Source: Chitinophaga niabensis (GTDB taxonomy: Bacteria > Bacteroidota > Bacteroidia > Chitinophagales > Chitinophagaceae). From it: DNA of 64,000 bases. This document shows positions 44,150 through 52,446 of this stretch, in pieces (the first letter of the stretch is position 1; each line of letters begins with the position of its first letter). The notes below the pieces were generated by a model. That model was not told where the DNA came from. It made no database searches and was given only the letters and a program-made list of their open reading frames with translations. Where the stretch lies: NCBI RefSeq assembly GCF_900129465.1, contig NZ_FSRA01000001.1, positions 3,784,482 to 3,848,481 of the forward strand, read 5' to 3'. Made by a program: the position numbers and the translations under genes.

Positions 44150-44635
44150 TCACCTGGTTAGCAGCCCTATCAACCCTGCATGTTGTGGAAACAACTGTGA
44201 GAGTACCGCTTTTTCTGCCAGTTCAAAATCAGCAAAATCAAATCCGGGCGCAACGGTGCAACCCACGAGTGCAAAGCCGCCGGTTTCTTCTACGGAGGAT
44301 GCGAACCAGCTGCCGGCGGGGATCACCAGCTGCAGTTGTTCACCCTGTGCCACGTCCCTGCCTAAACGGTGTACATGCAAAGTGCCGTTTGGTTTGATCT
44401 CGTAGATATGCAGGGTAACACCATCGTAGAAATGCCACATTTCATCAGATGCGATCCTGTGAAAGGCTGAGAACTCTCCATCTTCCAGTAAGAAATAAAT
44501 GCCTGTTGAAGCAGCCCTTGGTCCGGCTGGTTGCTGTAATACCAATGGCGCTCTATAGGTTTCCCTGAAAGAGCCTCCTTCTACATGTTGCGTTAATTGA
44601 AGCGTTTCGCGCCAGTAGGCTGCCGTAGTTTTCAT
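44150..44635 (-). CDS. Cupin protein (DUF985 type)
   Basis: 161 residues. YWRETLQLTQHVEGGSFRET, then GIYFLLEDGEFSAFHRIASD and EMWHFYDGVTLHIYEIKPNG are the hallmark strands of the DUF985 cupin family; GFDFADFELAEKAVLSQLFP closes it. The double-stranded beta-helix includes His and Glu candidates for metal binding (FHRI, EMWHFY). Function unknown, possibly sugar-related. It ends 46 nt before gntR; cotranscription is possible. Confidence 0.85.
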   Translation of the reverse strand: MKTTAAYWRETLQLTQHVEGGSFRETYRAPLVLQQPAGPRAASTGIYFLLEDGEFSAFHRIASDEMWHFYDGVTLHIYEIKPNGTLHVHRLGRDVAQGEQLQLVIPAGSWFASSVEETGGFALVGCTVAPGFDFADFELAEKAVLSQLFPQHAGLIGLLTR

Positions 44636-44664
44636 GACTTAAACTTACAGCGTTTTTTTCCAAA

Positions 44665-45825
44665 TTAGAGCGCTGCCTGCGGGTATATTCTTTTTTTCAG
44701 GGATGGTTTGCTCTTTTTCCGCCTTCCCCACCAAATATAAATACCGGTAATTGGTAAGCTGGCACAGATAAGGCTGGCGCAGAACATCAGGATCTTACCC
44801 GGTAATGCCAGCACGGCTCCCGTATGGATATCATAATTCATCCGGCGCAATTTATCGCCAAAACCCGCGTCCTTGTAGAATCCGGCATAGGGGCCGTCTT
44901 GTTTTAATGGCTTCAGGGTGTACTGATCAAACTGGTAATTGTCTGTTTTATAGTAAGTACCGGGGCGGTGATTGATGGTCACACTCAGTGGTGAATTTTT
45001 AGAGGAAGCAAAATATACGCTGATCCCTGCTCCTTCCGGCATGTGCTGGCGTACCTTGTTCCAGGCAAGGTCCGTTGCTTTTTCAGCAGAATATTCTTTT
45101 GTGTAAGCAGAGGTATCGGAAGTGGCGTAGATAGCATTATCGAGGGACTTTCCGCCGGAGGTGGCATAATACAGTGAATTGCTCCACCATTGGAAACCCC
45201 ATACCAGCCCTGTGATCACAAGCACCAGGGCAATGAACATGGCGTAAAAGCCCAGTACGTTGTGCAGGTCGTAATTCTTCCTGCGCCATTTTGCGTCCCA
45301 TTTGATGCTGAACCGCTGCCTGCGGGCTGCTTTGTTCCTTGGCCACCAGAGGATTAAACCGGTTACCAGCATCACAAAGAAGATCAGTGTGGCATAAGCA
45401 ACAATGGGCTGGCCAATATGTGTGGGCAGCCAGAGATAAAAATGTCCATCGAGGATAAAACGGAAGAAATCGTTTTCCGCGTTCCATACCTTTAGTACTT
45501 TCCCGGTGTAGGGGTCCATGAACACCTGGTAATAATATTCGGGATCACCGCCGTAGAATTGTACAACAGTGCTGTATTTACCTCCCTGGTAGCTGATGCC
45601 GTTAGCTATTTTGCCCGGGAATTGTTTCTCAGCTATCGGGCGGAGCACGGAGGGTGGCAAAGGCTGTACGTTTGCCTTTGGCTCCGTATAGTACCAGGAG
45701 CCATTTACCAGGCCGCGCAGTTCCCACTCAAATGCGAGTATACAACCGGTAATACTTATAATAAATACAACCAGCCCGGATGTAAATCCGAGCCAGAGAT
45801 GTATTTTCCCTACTATTTTTTTCAT
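44665..45825 (-). CDS. PepSY-associated membrane protein
   Basis: 386 residues from the ATG at 45825, which begins MKKIVGKIHLWLGFTSGLVV; a longer upstream frame is unlikely to be translated. Four membrane segments are predicted: about 13-35 (with IISITGCILAFEWE), 155-180, 215-245 and 345-370, the first three followed by conserved His (KIHLWLG, DLHNVLGFYA, DIHTG). Such proteins (PiuB-like) are often next to siderophore receptors and are thought to aid iron reduction. It diverges from the gene at 45967 and ends in a basic tail. Confidence 0.88.
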   Translation of the reverse strand: MKKIVGKIHLWLGFTSGLVVFIISITGCILAFEWELRGLVNGSWYYTEPKANVQPLPPSVLRPIAEKQFPGKIANGISYQGGKYSTVVQFYGGDPEYYYQVFMDPYTGKVLKVWNAENDFFRFILDGHFYLWLPTHIGQPIVAYATLIFFVMLVTGLILWWPRNKAARRQRFSIKWDAKWRRKNYDLHNVLGFYAMFIALVLVITGLVWGFQWWSNSLYYATSGGKSLDNAIYATSDTSAYTKEYSAEKATDLAWNKVRQHMPEGAGISVYFASSKNSPLSVTINHRPGTYYKTDNYQFDQYTLKPLKQDGPYAGFYKDAGFGDKLRRMNYDIHTGAVLALPGKILMFCASLICASLPITGIYIWWGRRKKSKPSLKKRIYPQAAL

Positions 45826-45966
45826 CTTACCTGTCAGGCTAATATTGAATATCCGGTGCAAATATGCGCCGGTAATTTCCCGGGAGCAAGACGGATCGGG
45901 AAAAACAATTGCGTAATCAGGAAAATGCTGCATCATACCTGCAATTAATTCCTTATATTTACATAC

Positions 45967-46326
45967 GTGCGACCTTTCCTCGCCATATGCCTTTTTGCAG
46001 TGATCAGCCTGCAGCTTACCTTCCGGGTAACGGGATACCTGCAATGTATTGTGAAAGTATACATGCATGATAAAAACGTTCCGGCAGATTGCGGTTGCGT
46101 TCACTTCCTCACACAGGCATTTGACGGTAAGGACCCAGATGCTCAATTGCAGCAGTTAACTTCCACGCTTAAAATGCAGGATTATGTTCCATCCCTGAAC
46201 AGCCCTGTGCCTGGAACACCGCTGCTACAATCCCCTGTTGTGTATGGTGTTGTTTCATCACAATACCGGTACAAGGGGTTGAAAAACATCTTCCATCCTC
46301 CCTGCACTATTTCCTCTCTGATCTGA
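45967..46326 (+). CDS. Small membrane-anchored protein of unknown function
   Basis: 119 residues starting at a GTG (RPFLAICLFAVISLQLTFRV follows). One N-terminal membrane segment and then a short soluble part with DKNVPADCGCVHFLTQAFDG. The short CGC motif after a helix is like small unnamed proteins that accompany metal or iron uptake genes in Bacteroidota, but no family was recognised. A -7-like TATATTTA lies about 13 nt upstream, so the leader would be very short. Divergent from the PepSY gene. Confidence 0.5.
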   Translation: MRPFLAICLFAVISLQLTFRVTGYLQCIVKVYMHDKNVPADCGCVHFLTQAFDGKDPDAQLQQLTSTLKMQDYVPSLNSPVPGTPLLQSPVVYGVVSSQYRYKGLKNIFHPPCTISSLI

Positions 46327-46335
46327 TATCTATTA

Positions 46336-46513
46336 TCTCACACGCGATTGGTTTTCGTGTACCCTGCCAGTTTCCAAACCTAACAGGCGTACATATCCCC
46401 GTGTGTAATGCTTATTTTTTATTTTCTCACACGCGATTGGTTTACGTGTAGCCTGCCAGTTTCCAAACCTACAAAGGCAACGTATATCGTCGTGTACTAT
46501 TCCGGCTATGCGC
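46336..46513. repeat. Two-copy 89-bp tandem repeat
   Basis: Units start at 46336 and 46425, each with TCTCACACGCGATTGGTTT, CGTGTA-CCTGCCAG (or TAGCCTGCCAG) and TTTCCAAACCTA. CACACG and CGTGTG/CGTGTA inside each unit can pair. The second half of each unit is more diverged. They lie between the 45967 gene and the small open frame at 46561. Confidence 0.8.
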
Positions 46514-46560
46514 GGCGCGCCTTGCGTTGTGCGTATGCCATCACCCTTTAAGCATTTTTT

Positions 46561-46680
46561 ATGAAAACAATATGGCTATACATCTGCTGCATAGCCGGGC
46601 TCATGGTACTTATCCGGAGTGGCCCGCCTGCTATCGTGCAGCGATCATCTTTACCTTCTCCTCCCGCCATGGACAGATAA
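46561..46680 (+). CDS. Possible 39-residue membrane peptide
   Basis: MKTIWLYICCIAGLMVLIRS followed by a Pro/Ser-rich tail (GPPAIVQRSSLPSPPAMDR). One hydrophobic helix with a Cys pair. Support is limited to the ATG, the helix, and a terminator 41 nt after the stop. It may be chance. Confidence 0.3.
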   Translation: MKTIWLYICCIAGLMVLIRSGPPAIVQRSSLPSPPAMDR

Positions 46681-46720
46681 TCAAATAGTTAAGGGGAGGA
46701 TGGGTCGTACAAACTCCTGG

Positions 46721-46749
46721 AAAGGCGCTCTTCAAAGGGCGCCTTTTTT
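46721..46749 (+). terminator. Terminator upstream of the TetR gene
   Basis: AAAGGCGC (46721-46728) pairs with GCGCCTTT (46739-46746), followed by a T-rich end TTTTTTA. It indicates that the 45967-46680 region is transcribed rightwards and stops before the TetR promoter. Confidence 0.75.
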
Positions 46750-46775
46750 ATCCAGTGGAAAAATATATTTCGTAA

Positions 46776-46800
46776 ATAAGCGATCGCTCACTTATCTTTG
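46776..46800 (+). promoter_or_regulatory. Promoter and candidate operator of the TetR gene
   Basis: TATCTTTG (46793-46800) is a -7 box only 8 nt before the ATG at 46808, giving an almost leaderless mRNA. ATAAG (46776-46780) and CTTAT (46791-46795) form a dyad, and AGCGATCGCT (46779-46788) is a palindrome inside it: a likely site for the regulator itself. Confidence 0.55.
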
Positions 46801-46807
46801 TATCCTG

Positions 46808-47401
46808 ATGAGGACAAGGGATGAAAATAAGATCTGCGAACTCCATCGCCGAACGGTAGAAATGATCGTAAAGGATGGGCTGGACGGCTTTGGCGTGAAC
46901 AAGCTGGCCAAAGCTGCCGGTGTTTCTCCTGCCACCATTTACATCTATTACAAGGACCGGGAGGACCTGATCGTTCAAACGGCCATCCGCGTTACCGAAC
47001 GTATGCTGAAGGAAAGCCTTGAGGGATTTGATCCGGATAACATGTCTCTGGAAGAAGGTTTACGGAACCAATGGCAGAACCGCGCCAGGCACTTTTTTAA
47101 TAATCCGCTGGATACGCAGTTCATGGAAAAAATGCGGTATTCGCATTTGTACGATAAAGTATCCAAAGACGTGTATAATACCTTCAAAGAAATGATGGGC
47201 CGTTTCTGCCGCAATGCAATAAAAAGAGGCGAACTGATCCCGCTTTCTACAGAAGTATACTGGTCATTAGCCTATGCACCTTTATATCAGCTGATCAAGT
47301 TCCACTCCCAGGATAAAACTTTTGGTGACAAGAAATTTGTATTCACGGAGGAAGCCATGGAAGAAGCCTTACAGTTAGTATTGAAAGCCTTAAAACCCTG
47401 A
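46808..47401 (+). CDS. TetR/AcrR family regulator
   Basis: 197 residues from the ATG at 46808, chosen since it directly follows the promoter and opens the DNA-binding domain (MRTRDENKICELHRRTVEMI). The helix-turn-helix is GFGVNKLAKAAGVSPATIYI with YYKDREDL. The C-terminal ligand domain is all-helical. It is likely to repress the downstream small gene and MFS exporter, with itself. Confidence 0.9.
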   Translation: MRTRDENKICELHRRTVEMIVKDGLDGFGVNKLAKAAGVSPATIYIYYKDREDLIVQTAIRVTERMLKESLEGFDPDNMSLEEGLRNQWQNRARHFFNNPLDTQFMEKMRYSHLYDKVSKDVYNTFKEMMGRFCRNAIKRGELIPLSTEVYWSLAYAPLYQLIKFHSQDKTFGDKKFVFTEEAMEEALQLVLKALKP

Positions 47402-47428
47402 TCCGTCAGATCATTCATTCACCCTTAA

Positions 47429-47686
47429 ATGAGCAACTTTATGAACAATGGTTATATCACAGCATCCATTCCGGAGGTACTGGTTTTTCGCACCAATATC
47501 AGGTTCAAAAAAGATCTCAGGCAGGTAGGCCCTTTTTTAGATAAAGAACCTGGCATTCAGCGATGGAATGTAGACAGGGAGGATTCAGATAAAGTGCTTC
47601 GCATAGAAGCCCGGCACCTACTGCCACAAGATATTATCCACCTTATTACCCGGGCAGGTTTCTTCTGCGAAGAACTGCCCGAATAA
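47429..47686 (+). CDS. Small HMA-like domain protein
   Basis: 85 residues. Pattern VLVFRTNIRFKKDLRQVGPF, then IQRWNVDREDSDKVLRIEAR and ITRAGFFCEELPE: beta-alpha-beta-beta-alpha-beta like a heavy-metal-associated domain but without CxxC. It is a paralog of the small protein at 22664. It lies between TetR and MFS genes (27 and 22 nt gaps) and is cotranscribed with them. Role unknown. Confidence 0.75.
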   Translation: MSNFMNNGYITASIPEVLVFRTNIRFKKDLRQVGPFLDKEPGIQRWNVDREDSDKVLRIEARHLLPQDIIHLITRAGFFCEELPE

Positions 47687-47708
47687 CCTAACAATTCTAA
47701 CACACACA

Positions 47709-48986
47709 ATGGAAACAATGCAAGCACCTAAAGAAAGGGTATTCTCCCGGTACCAGGTTTTCGTCATTGCCGTACTTTCTTTACTTCAGTTTACCGTGAT
47801 CCTCGACTTCATGGTACTTAACCCCCTCGGTGAAATACTGATCACCAAAATGAACATCACCACACAACAGTTTGGCCTCGTTGTATCTGCTTATGCTTTT
47901 AGTGCCGGGATATCCGGTATCCTGGCAGCGGGTTTTGCGGATAAGTTTGACCGGAAGAAAATGCTGATGGTATTTTATTCCGGTTTCACGATCGGCACTT
48001 TCCTTTGCGCACTGGCACCTAATTATCATTTCCTGCTGGCAGCCCGCATCTTCACGGGTTTGTTTGGCGGTGTGATCAGTGCCATTGGCATGGCTATCGT
48101 GGTGGACCTTTTCCTGCCGCAGGTAAGAGGCCGTGTAATGGGATTTATGCAGATGGCATTTGCACTCAGCCAGATCCTGGGAATGCCGGTAGGCTGGGAA
48201 CTGGCCAACAGGTTCAGCTGGCACGCCCCTTTCTGGGTGATCGGTGTAATGGCAGCAATCCTGGGAGGCGCTATCCTTCTTTACATGAAACCGATCACTG
48301 AACACCTGAGTGCCAGAACAGAAAGGAACCCCGTGGAGCACCTGGTGCATACGGTGAGTAACAGAAAGTACACACTTGCTTTTTGCACAACCATCCTGCT
48401 GGCAACAGGCGGTTACATGCTGATGCCTTTCGGCAGTACTTTTTCCCGGCATAACATGGGACTGTCACCACAGGATATTACCTGGCTGTATGTAGCTACG
48501 GGAGCCGTTTCACTGGTAGTCAGCCCCATTATCGGTAAGCTGAGCGATAAGGTGGGCAGGATCAATGTATTTTATGCTGCCACCTTATTGACCTGTATAA
48601 TGGTCCTGATCTTCACAAGGCTGCACATTACGCCGTTATATCTTGCCATTATCATTAACGGATTGATGTTTGCGGGTGTACTGGGCAGGATCATTCCTGT
48701 TCAGGCATCGCTGGCCTCTATCCCTTCCCTGCAGGACAGGGGAGCTTTTATGAGTATCAATGCTTCCATTCAGCAGATCTCCGGCGGTTTTGCTTCCGTA
48801 ATTGCAGGGCTGATCGTTTACAAGACCAGCAGCGGATTTTTGCTGAACTATGATATACTGGGGATTGTGATCGTTGGAGCTTTCATTATTACACTGGTAA
48901 TGATGAACCGGTTAAACAAGCAGATCACGAATAATGCTGCGAATGCGGCTGTTGAGAAGAAGAAGGAAGACGTTGTTCCTGCATAA
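47709..48986 (+). CDS. MFS transporter (DHA1-like)
   Basis: 425 residues with 12 predicted membrane segments. The conserved loop motif A between helices 2 and 3 is GFADKFDRKKMLM, and GKLSDKVGRINVF is its counterpart between helices 8 and 9. YQVFVIAVLSLLQFTVILDF starts helix 1. Probably a drug or metabolite exporter controlled by the TetR gene two places upstream. Confidence 0.92.
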   Translation: METMQAPKERVFSRYQVFVIAVLSLLQFTVILDFMVLNPLGEILITKMNITTQQFGLVVSAYAFSAGISGILAAGFADKFDRKKMLMVFYSGFTIGTFLCALAPNYHFLLAARIFTGLFGGVISAIGMAIVVDLFLPQVRGRVMGFMQMAFALSQILGMPVGWELANRFSWHAPFWVIGVMAAILGGAILLYMKPITEHLSARTERNPVEHLVHTVSNRKYTLAFCTTILLATGGYMLMPFGSTFSRHNMGLSPQDITWLYVATGAVSLVVSPIIGKLSDKVGRINVFYAATLLTCIMVLIFTRLHITPLYLAIIINGLMFAGVLGRIIPVQASLASIPSLQDRGAFMSINASIQQISGGFASVIAGLIVYKTSSGFLLNYDILGIVIVGAFIITLVMMNRLNKQITNNAANAAVEKKKEDVVPA

Positions 48987-48993
48987 ATTGCAT

Positions 48994-49028
48994 AAAGAAA
49001 GGCGCCGGAGTTACCGGCGCCTTTCTTT
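48994..49028. terminator. Bidirectional terminator, MFS / VOC genes
   Basis: AAAGAAAGGCGCCGG - AGTTA - CCGGCGCCTTTCTTT is a 15-bp stem flanked by A and T runs. Its right end includes the first bases of the stop codon of the convergent VOC gene. Confidence 0.93.
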
Positions 49029-49407
49029 ATTTAAATAAGGGATTGTAGATCAGCCCCAGGATATTCCCCCAGGGATCTTTCACCATCGCCACCTGGATAG
49101 GTTCTCCCACCGTACGCGGTTCGCTGTGAGCAGTAGCCCCCAGTGATAACAGGTGTTCATAGGCAGCCTGGATATCCTCCACACCCCAATAAGTTTCCAC
49201 TCCTCCGGCGCCGGGATGTTCTTCTCCCTTCGGTATTGGCTGCAGCCCCAGCTCATATCCTCCTATTTCAAATCCTACATAATAAGGCTCGTTGTAATAA
49301 GGAATTACACCGAATGCTTTGGTATACCACGCCGTTGCTTTTGGCAGATCATTTACCCTGTAAATGGTGGTGCGCAGACCTAAAAAATGTTTACTGATAT
49401 TTGTCAT
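49027..49407 (-). CDS. VOC family protein (glyoxalase fold)
   Basis: 126 residues. HFLGLRTTIYRVNDLPKATA, YYVGFEIGGYELGLQPIPKG and VAMVKDPWGNILGLIYNPLF are the beta-alpha-beta-beta-beta modules of the vicinal oxygen chelate fold. The usual metal ligands (His, Glu) are only partly present, so it may be a binding or resistance protein rather than a glyoxalase. Confidence 0.88.
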   Translation of the reverse strand: MTNISKHFLGLRTTIYRVNDLPKATAWYTKAFGVIPYYNEPYYVGFEIGGYELGLQPIPKGEEHPGAGGVETYWGVEDIQAAYEHLLSLGATAHSEPRTVGEPIQVAMVKDPWGNILGLIYNPLFK

Positions 49408-49532
49408 AAAATGGCATTTGGCGAATATTTAACAAAACTGGTTAACGTTTGCCCAGTAAGGCTCTCCGCTAATATAACCCCTATCCTCCTAAATATTTAT
49501 TTTTATTTCGTTCGTGGTAATTCACCGCATCG

Positions 49533-49540
49533 TAAATTTG
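49533..49540 (+). promoter_or_regulatory. -7 box of the TetR-AarF unit
   Basis: TAAATTTG matches TAnnTTTG, 54 nt before the ATG at 49594. The -33 element is weak. Confidence 0.5.
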
Positions 49541-49593
49541 TAATACCAGGCTCCTGACCCATCTCCTGGGATTCATCTAAAACAGTTCTTAAT

Positions 49594-50223
49594 ATGGAAA
49601 AGCATACCATTCGCGAAGCGTACAAACGCTACTGGCTCGAAAACGGTAAAAGACCCGTATCTGTTTTTGCCCTCTGCAAGATCATAGACATCCCCGAATC
49701 TGCATTTTATGAAAGTTATAGCTCATTGGACGGCGTTGAGTCAGACATCTGGCTGAGCTTCTTTGAACGTACGCTTGAACAGCTGCAGACGGATGAAACC
49801 TATCAGCAATATTCCGCGCAGGAAAAATTACTGGCCTTTTACTTTTTGTGGGTACAAAAACTGAAGGAAGACCGTAGTTACATCCTCCTGCAAAAAGAGC
49901 GCTACCAGTTCCCTTCCCCCGCGCAGTTTTCACAACTCTCTACTTTCAAGCAGGCCTTCTTTGAATACGCCACCAGCTTAATTAAAGAAGGATACCTCAG
50001 TACGGAGATCAAGGAAAGGAAATTCATTTCTGATAAATATGTACATGGGTTCTGGATGCAGGCATTATTTGTTTTAAAGTATTGGATAGATGACAGGAGC
50101 GTCAATTTTGAAATGACGGATGCTGCTATTGAAAAAGCCGTGAACCTGAGTTTCCAGCTGATCCATTCCAACACTTTGGACAGCCTGCTTGATTTCGGAA
50201 AATTCATCTTCACCAGGAAATAG
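49594..50223 (+). CDS. TetR-like regulator
   Basis: 209 residues. A short helix-turn-helix (RPVSVFALCKIIDIPESAFY then ESYSSLDG) and a helical domain with KLLAFYFLWVQKLKEDRSYI. The DNA-binding helix is diverged from the TetR standard, but the length and layout fit. This regulator is immediately followed (5 nt) by an AarF/UbiB kinase gene, so it may respond to a lipid or quinone-related signal (inference). Confidence 0.75.
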   Translation: MEKHTIREAYKRYWLENGKRPVSVFALCKIIDIPESAFYESYSSLDGVESDIWLSFFERTLEQLQTDETYQQYSAQEKLLAFYFLWVQKLKEDRSYILLQKERYQFPSPAQFSQLSTFKQAFFEYATSLIKEGYLSTEIKERKFISDKYVHGFWMQALFVLKYWIDDRSVNFEMTDAAIEKAVNLSFQLIHSNTLDSLLDFGKFIFTRK

Positions 50224-50228
50224 CAGAT

Positions 50229-51554
50229 ATGAAGGAACAAACGAATATTCCTACAGGCAAAGTTGAAAGGGCGGGACGTTTTATGACAACCGGATTAAAA
50301 GTAGGAACGAACTATATCAAACATTACACCCGTAAACTGATGGACCCTTCCACTACGAAGGATGCCCTCCACCAGGAAAATGCGGAAGATATTTACGAAA
50401 CATTGAGCAACCTCAAAGGCAGCGCCCTCAAAGTTGCACAGATGTTAAGCATGGATAAAGGCATGCTGCCAAAGGCTTATACAGAACGTTTTGCGATGAG
50501 CCAATACAGCGCACCTCCTTTATCCGGTCCTTTAGTGGTGAACACTTTCACGAAAACGCTGGGCAAAACGCCGGCGCAATTATATGACCAGTTTGATATG
50601 AAGGCATCCAATGCTGCATCTATCGGGCAGGTGCACAGAGCATCGAAAGACGGCAAACCACTGGCAGTAAAGATCCAGTATCCCGGCGTGGCCAACAGCG
50701 TTAAATCTGACCTGCGCCTTGTGAAACCCTTTGCCATCAGGATCGTGGGGATGAATGAAGTGGATATGGACAAGTACTTTGATGAAATTGAATCAAAGTT
50801 ACTGGAAGAAACAGATTACAACCTGGAACTGCACCGTTCGCAGGAACTCTCTGCGCAATGCGCACATATTCCTAATCTTGTTTTCCCGGTGTATTACCCG
50901 GAGCTTTCCTCAGACCGGATCATTACAATGGACTGGCTGAACGGCCAGCATCTGAAAGAATTCCTGCTAACCAACCCTTCCCAGGAAGTGCGTAATAAGA
51001 TCGGGCAGGCGATGTGGGACTTTTACCAATTCCAGGTACATAAACTGAAAAAGGTACACGCAGATCCGCACCCCGGTAATTTCCTGCTGCGGCCGGATGG
51101 TACCGTAGGGATATTTGATTTCGGTTGTGTGAAAGAGATACCGGAAGATTTTTATGTGAACTATTTCCTGCTCACAGATAAAGAGGTGTTGAAAGATGAA
51201 AAACGGCGCAGAGAGATCTACACCAATCTTGAAATGATCCATCCTTCGGATACGGAAAAAGAGATCACTTTCTTCTCGGGGCTTTTCCAGGAAATGATCC
51301 GCTTACTCACCCACCCTTTTACGGTAGAACGTTTCGACTTTGGGAATGAAGATTATTTCAATGAGATCTATGCCTATATGGATCACCTGTATAATCTCAA
51401 GGAGGTGCGGGAATCCAAAGTAGCGAGGGGAAGCAGGCATTCTCTTTATATTAACAGAACTTATTTCGGATTGTATTCCATGCTGAGCGACCTGAAGGCA
51501 GATGTGGTTACGGGGCAGGCAAGGATACAGGAGATGATCAATGCGTCTAACTAG
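50229..51554 (+). CDS. AarF/UbiB/ABC1 atypical kinase family protein
   Basis: 441 residues. LSNLKGSALKVAQMLSMDKG (about 57-76) is the family KxGQ-like motif, here KVAQ; SNAASIGQVHRASKDGKPLA carries the Ala-rich nucleotide loop; LAVKIQYPGV the catalytic Lys; HADPHPGNFLLRPDG the catalytic HxDxHxxN; and GIFDFGCVKEI the DFG. These kinase-like proteins support ubiquinone or menaquinone biosynthesis. Substrate not known. The 441-residue length is without the C-terminal membrane segments of E. coli UbiB. Confidence 0.9.
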   Translation: MKEQTNIPTGKVERAGRFMTTGLKVGTNYIKHYTRKLMDPSTTKDALHQENAEDIYETLSNLKGSALKVAQMLSMDKGMLPKAYTERFAMSQYSAPPLSGPLVVNTFTKTLGKTPAQLYDQFDMKASNAASIGQVHRASKDGKPLAVKIQYPGVANSVKSDLRLVKPFAIRIVGMNEVDMDKYFDEIESKLLEETDYNLELHRSQELSAQCAHIPNLVFPVYYPELSSDRIITMDWLNGQHLKEFLLTNPSQEVRNKIGQAMWDFYQFQVHKLKKVHADPHPGNFLLRPDGTVGIFDFGCVKEIPEDFYVNYFLLTDKEVLKDEKRRREIYTNLEMIHPSDTEKEITFFSGLFQEMIRLLTHPFTVERFDFGNEDYFNEIYAYMDHLYNLKEVRESKVARGSRHSLYINRTYFGLYSMLSDLKADVVTGQARIQEMINASN

Positions 51555-51576
51555 AAATTAAAGCTGATTATATTAT

Positions 51577-51608
51577 AGCCGTATCAAATTGATACGGCTT
51601 TTTTTATT
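51577..51608 (+). terminator. Terminator of the AarF gene
   Basis: AGCCGTATCA - AAT - TGATACGGCT, then seven T residues. Confidence 0.93.
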
Positions 51609-51728
51609 ACCGGAACTGAGTACCTCCCTCCCCAATCTGTCCCTATTTTTCAACCCTTATTTCCTGCTGTTTTCCTGCTGTTAGTGATGGACTGGATTTT
51701 GTCCTTTTCTCCCTAAAAAACGATAACC

Positions 51729-51971
51729 ATGAAAAATCGAATCACACCCATTGGCATTATCAGCATTTTTGTTGTGATGATGCTGGCGCAGGCAAGTATC
51801 AGTTACTCCTCGCAGCCGGTTATAGCCGTTCAGCAGGAACAACAGGATACCATTCCAAAACACAAAAAGGATTCTTCCATGAAGAAGAAGAAAAACAAGG
51901 ACAGGGACTGGCCAAAAGACACACTCAACAAGCCGCGCAGGGATACTTTTCCTGCTGCAAACAGGCCTTAA
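51729..51971 (+). CDS. Small secreted basic protein
   Basis: 80 residues. A signal peptide (MKNRITPIGIISIFVVMMLA then QASIS) and a strongly basic mature part with KHKKDSSMKKKKNKDRDWPK and LNKPRRDTF. Probably disordered in the periplasm; no family recognised. It is followed by a terminator. Confidence 0.6.
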   Translation: MKNRITPIGIISIFVVMMLAQASISYSSQPVIAVQQEQQDTIPKHKKDSSMKKKKNKDRDWPKDTLNKPRRDTFPAANRP

Positions 51972-51979
51972 AGAGTAAC

Positions 51980-52024
51980 GGCTTGTCAGGCCTCCTTCAG
52001 AAGCAGGCCCGACAAGCCTTTTCT
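51980..52024 (+). terminator. Terminator after the basic secreted protein
   Basis: GGCTTGTC (51980-51987) and GACAAGCC (52011-52018), inner AGGCCT/AGGCCC pairing, then TTTTC. Confidence 0.8.
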
Positions 52025-52041
52025 TAATTAAAAACATTGTT

Positions 52042-52206
52042 ATGAGTATAGGATTCTGGGTATTTGTAGGATTAATAGCACTGCTGGTGATCTATATTAT
52101 CCTGCAAACCAATAGCCACACAAGAGACAAAGGAGTGGATAAACTTATCAACAGGAATAAACCTCCTTATGATATAGATAATAAAGCTGCGGGTAGCGGG
52201 GATTGA
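52042..52206 (+). CDS. 54-residue single-span membrane protein
   Basis: MSIGFWVFVGLIALLVIYII then LQTNSHTRDKGVDKLINRNK and a polar tail ending AAGSGD. One membrane helix at residues 3-20 with a basic cytoplasmic tail. It has its own terminator downstream. No name or role known. Confidence 0.6.
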   Translation: MSIGFWVFVGLIALLVIYIILQTNSHTRDKGVDKLINRNKPPYDIDNKAAGSGD

Positions 52207-52223
52207 GGGATCTATGTCCTAAT

Positions 52224-52266
52224 AGAAAGAGGTTTTTAAAAAAGAACAGCCTCTTTCTGTTTTAAT
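52224..52266 (+). terminator. Terminator after the 54-residue protein gene
   Basis: AGAAAGAGG (52224-52232) and CCTCTTTCT (52250-52258) followed by GTTTTAAT. Confidence 0.75.
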
Positions 52267-52383
52267 AATTGTTGGCTACGTATGTTTTCAACCGAATTAT
52301 AAAACAGAGTAAATAGGCATAAGCTTCCCAGCAAACCGTTGTGGGGCTGATAATCCTATCTCAAGCGATTTTCCCAAGTATTT

Positions 52384-52446
52384 CCAGACGTTATCTTCCG
52401 GAAGACTGTCCAGACGTTATCTTCCGGAAGACTGTCCAGACGTTAT
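52384..52446. repeat. 2.4 copies of a 26-bp tandem repeat
   Basis: Two perfect units (CCAGACGTTATCTTCCGGAA then GACTGT) at 52384-52409 and 52410-52435 and a partial third to 52446. Each contains the 12-bp palindrome TCTTCCGGAAGA (52394-52405 and 52420-52431). Confidence 0.85.

Noticed and set aside
45826-46146. N-terminal extension of the PepSY protein (upstream start at 46146)
   Set aside because: The upstream part lacks any domain and overlaps the divergent promoter region and the gene at 45967. The ATG at 45825 directly opens the conserved membrane helix.
46336-46513. CRISPR-like repeats
   Set aside because: Only two copies, partial conservation over a long unit, no leader and no cas genes.
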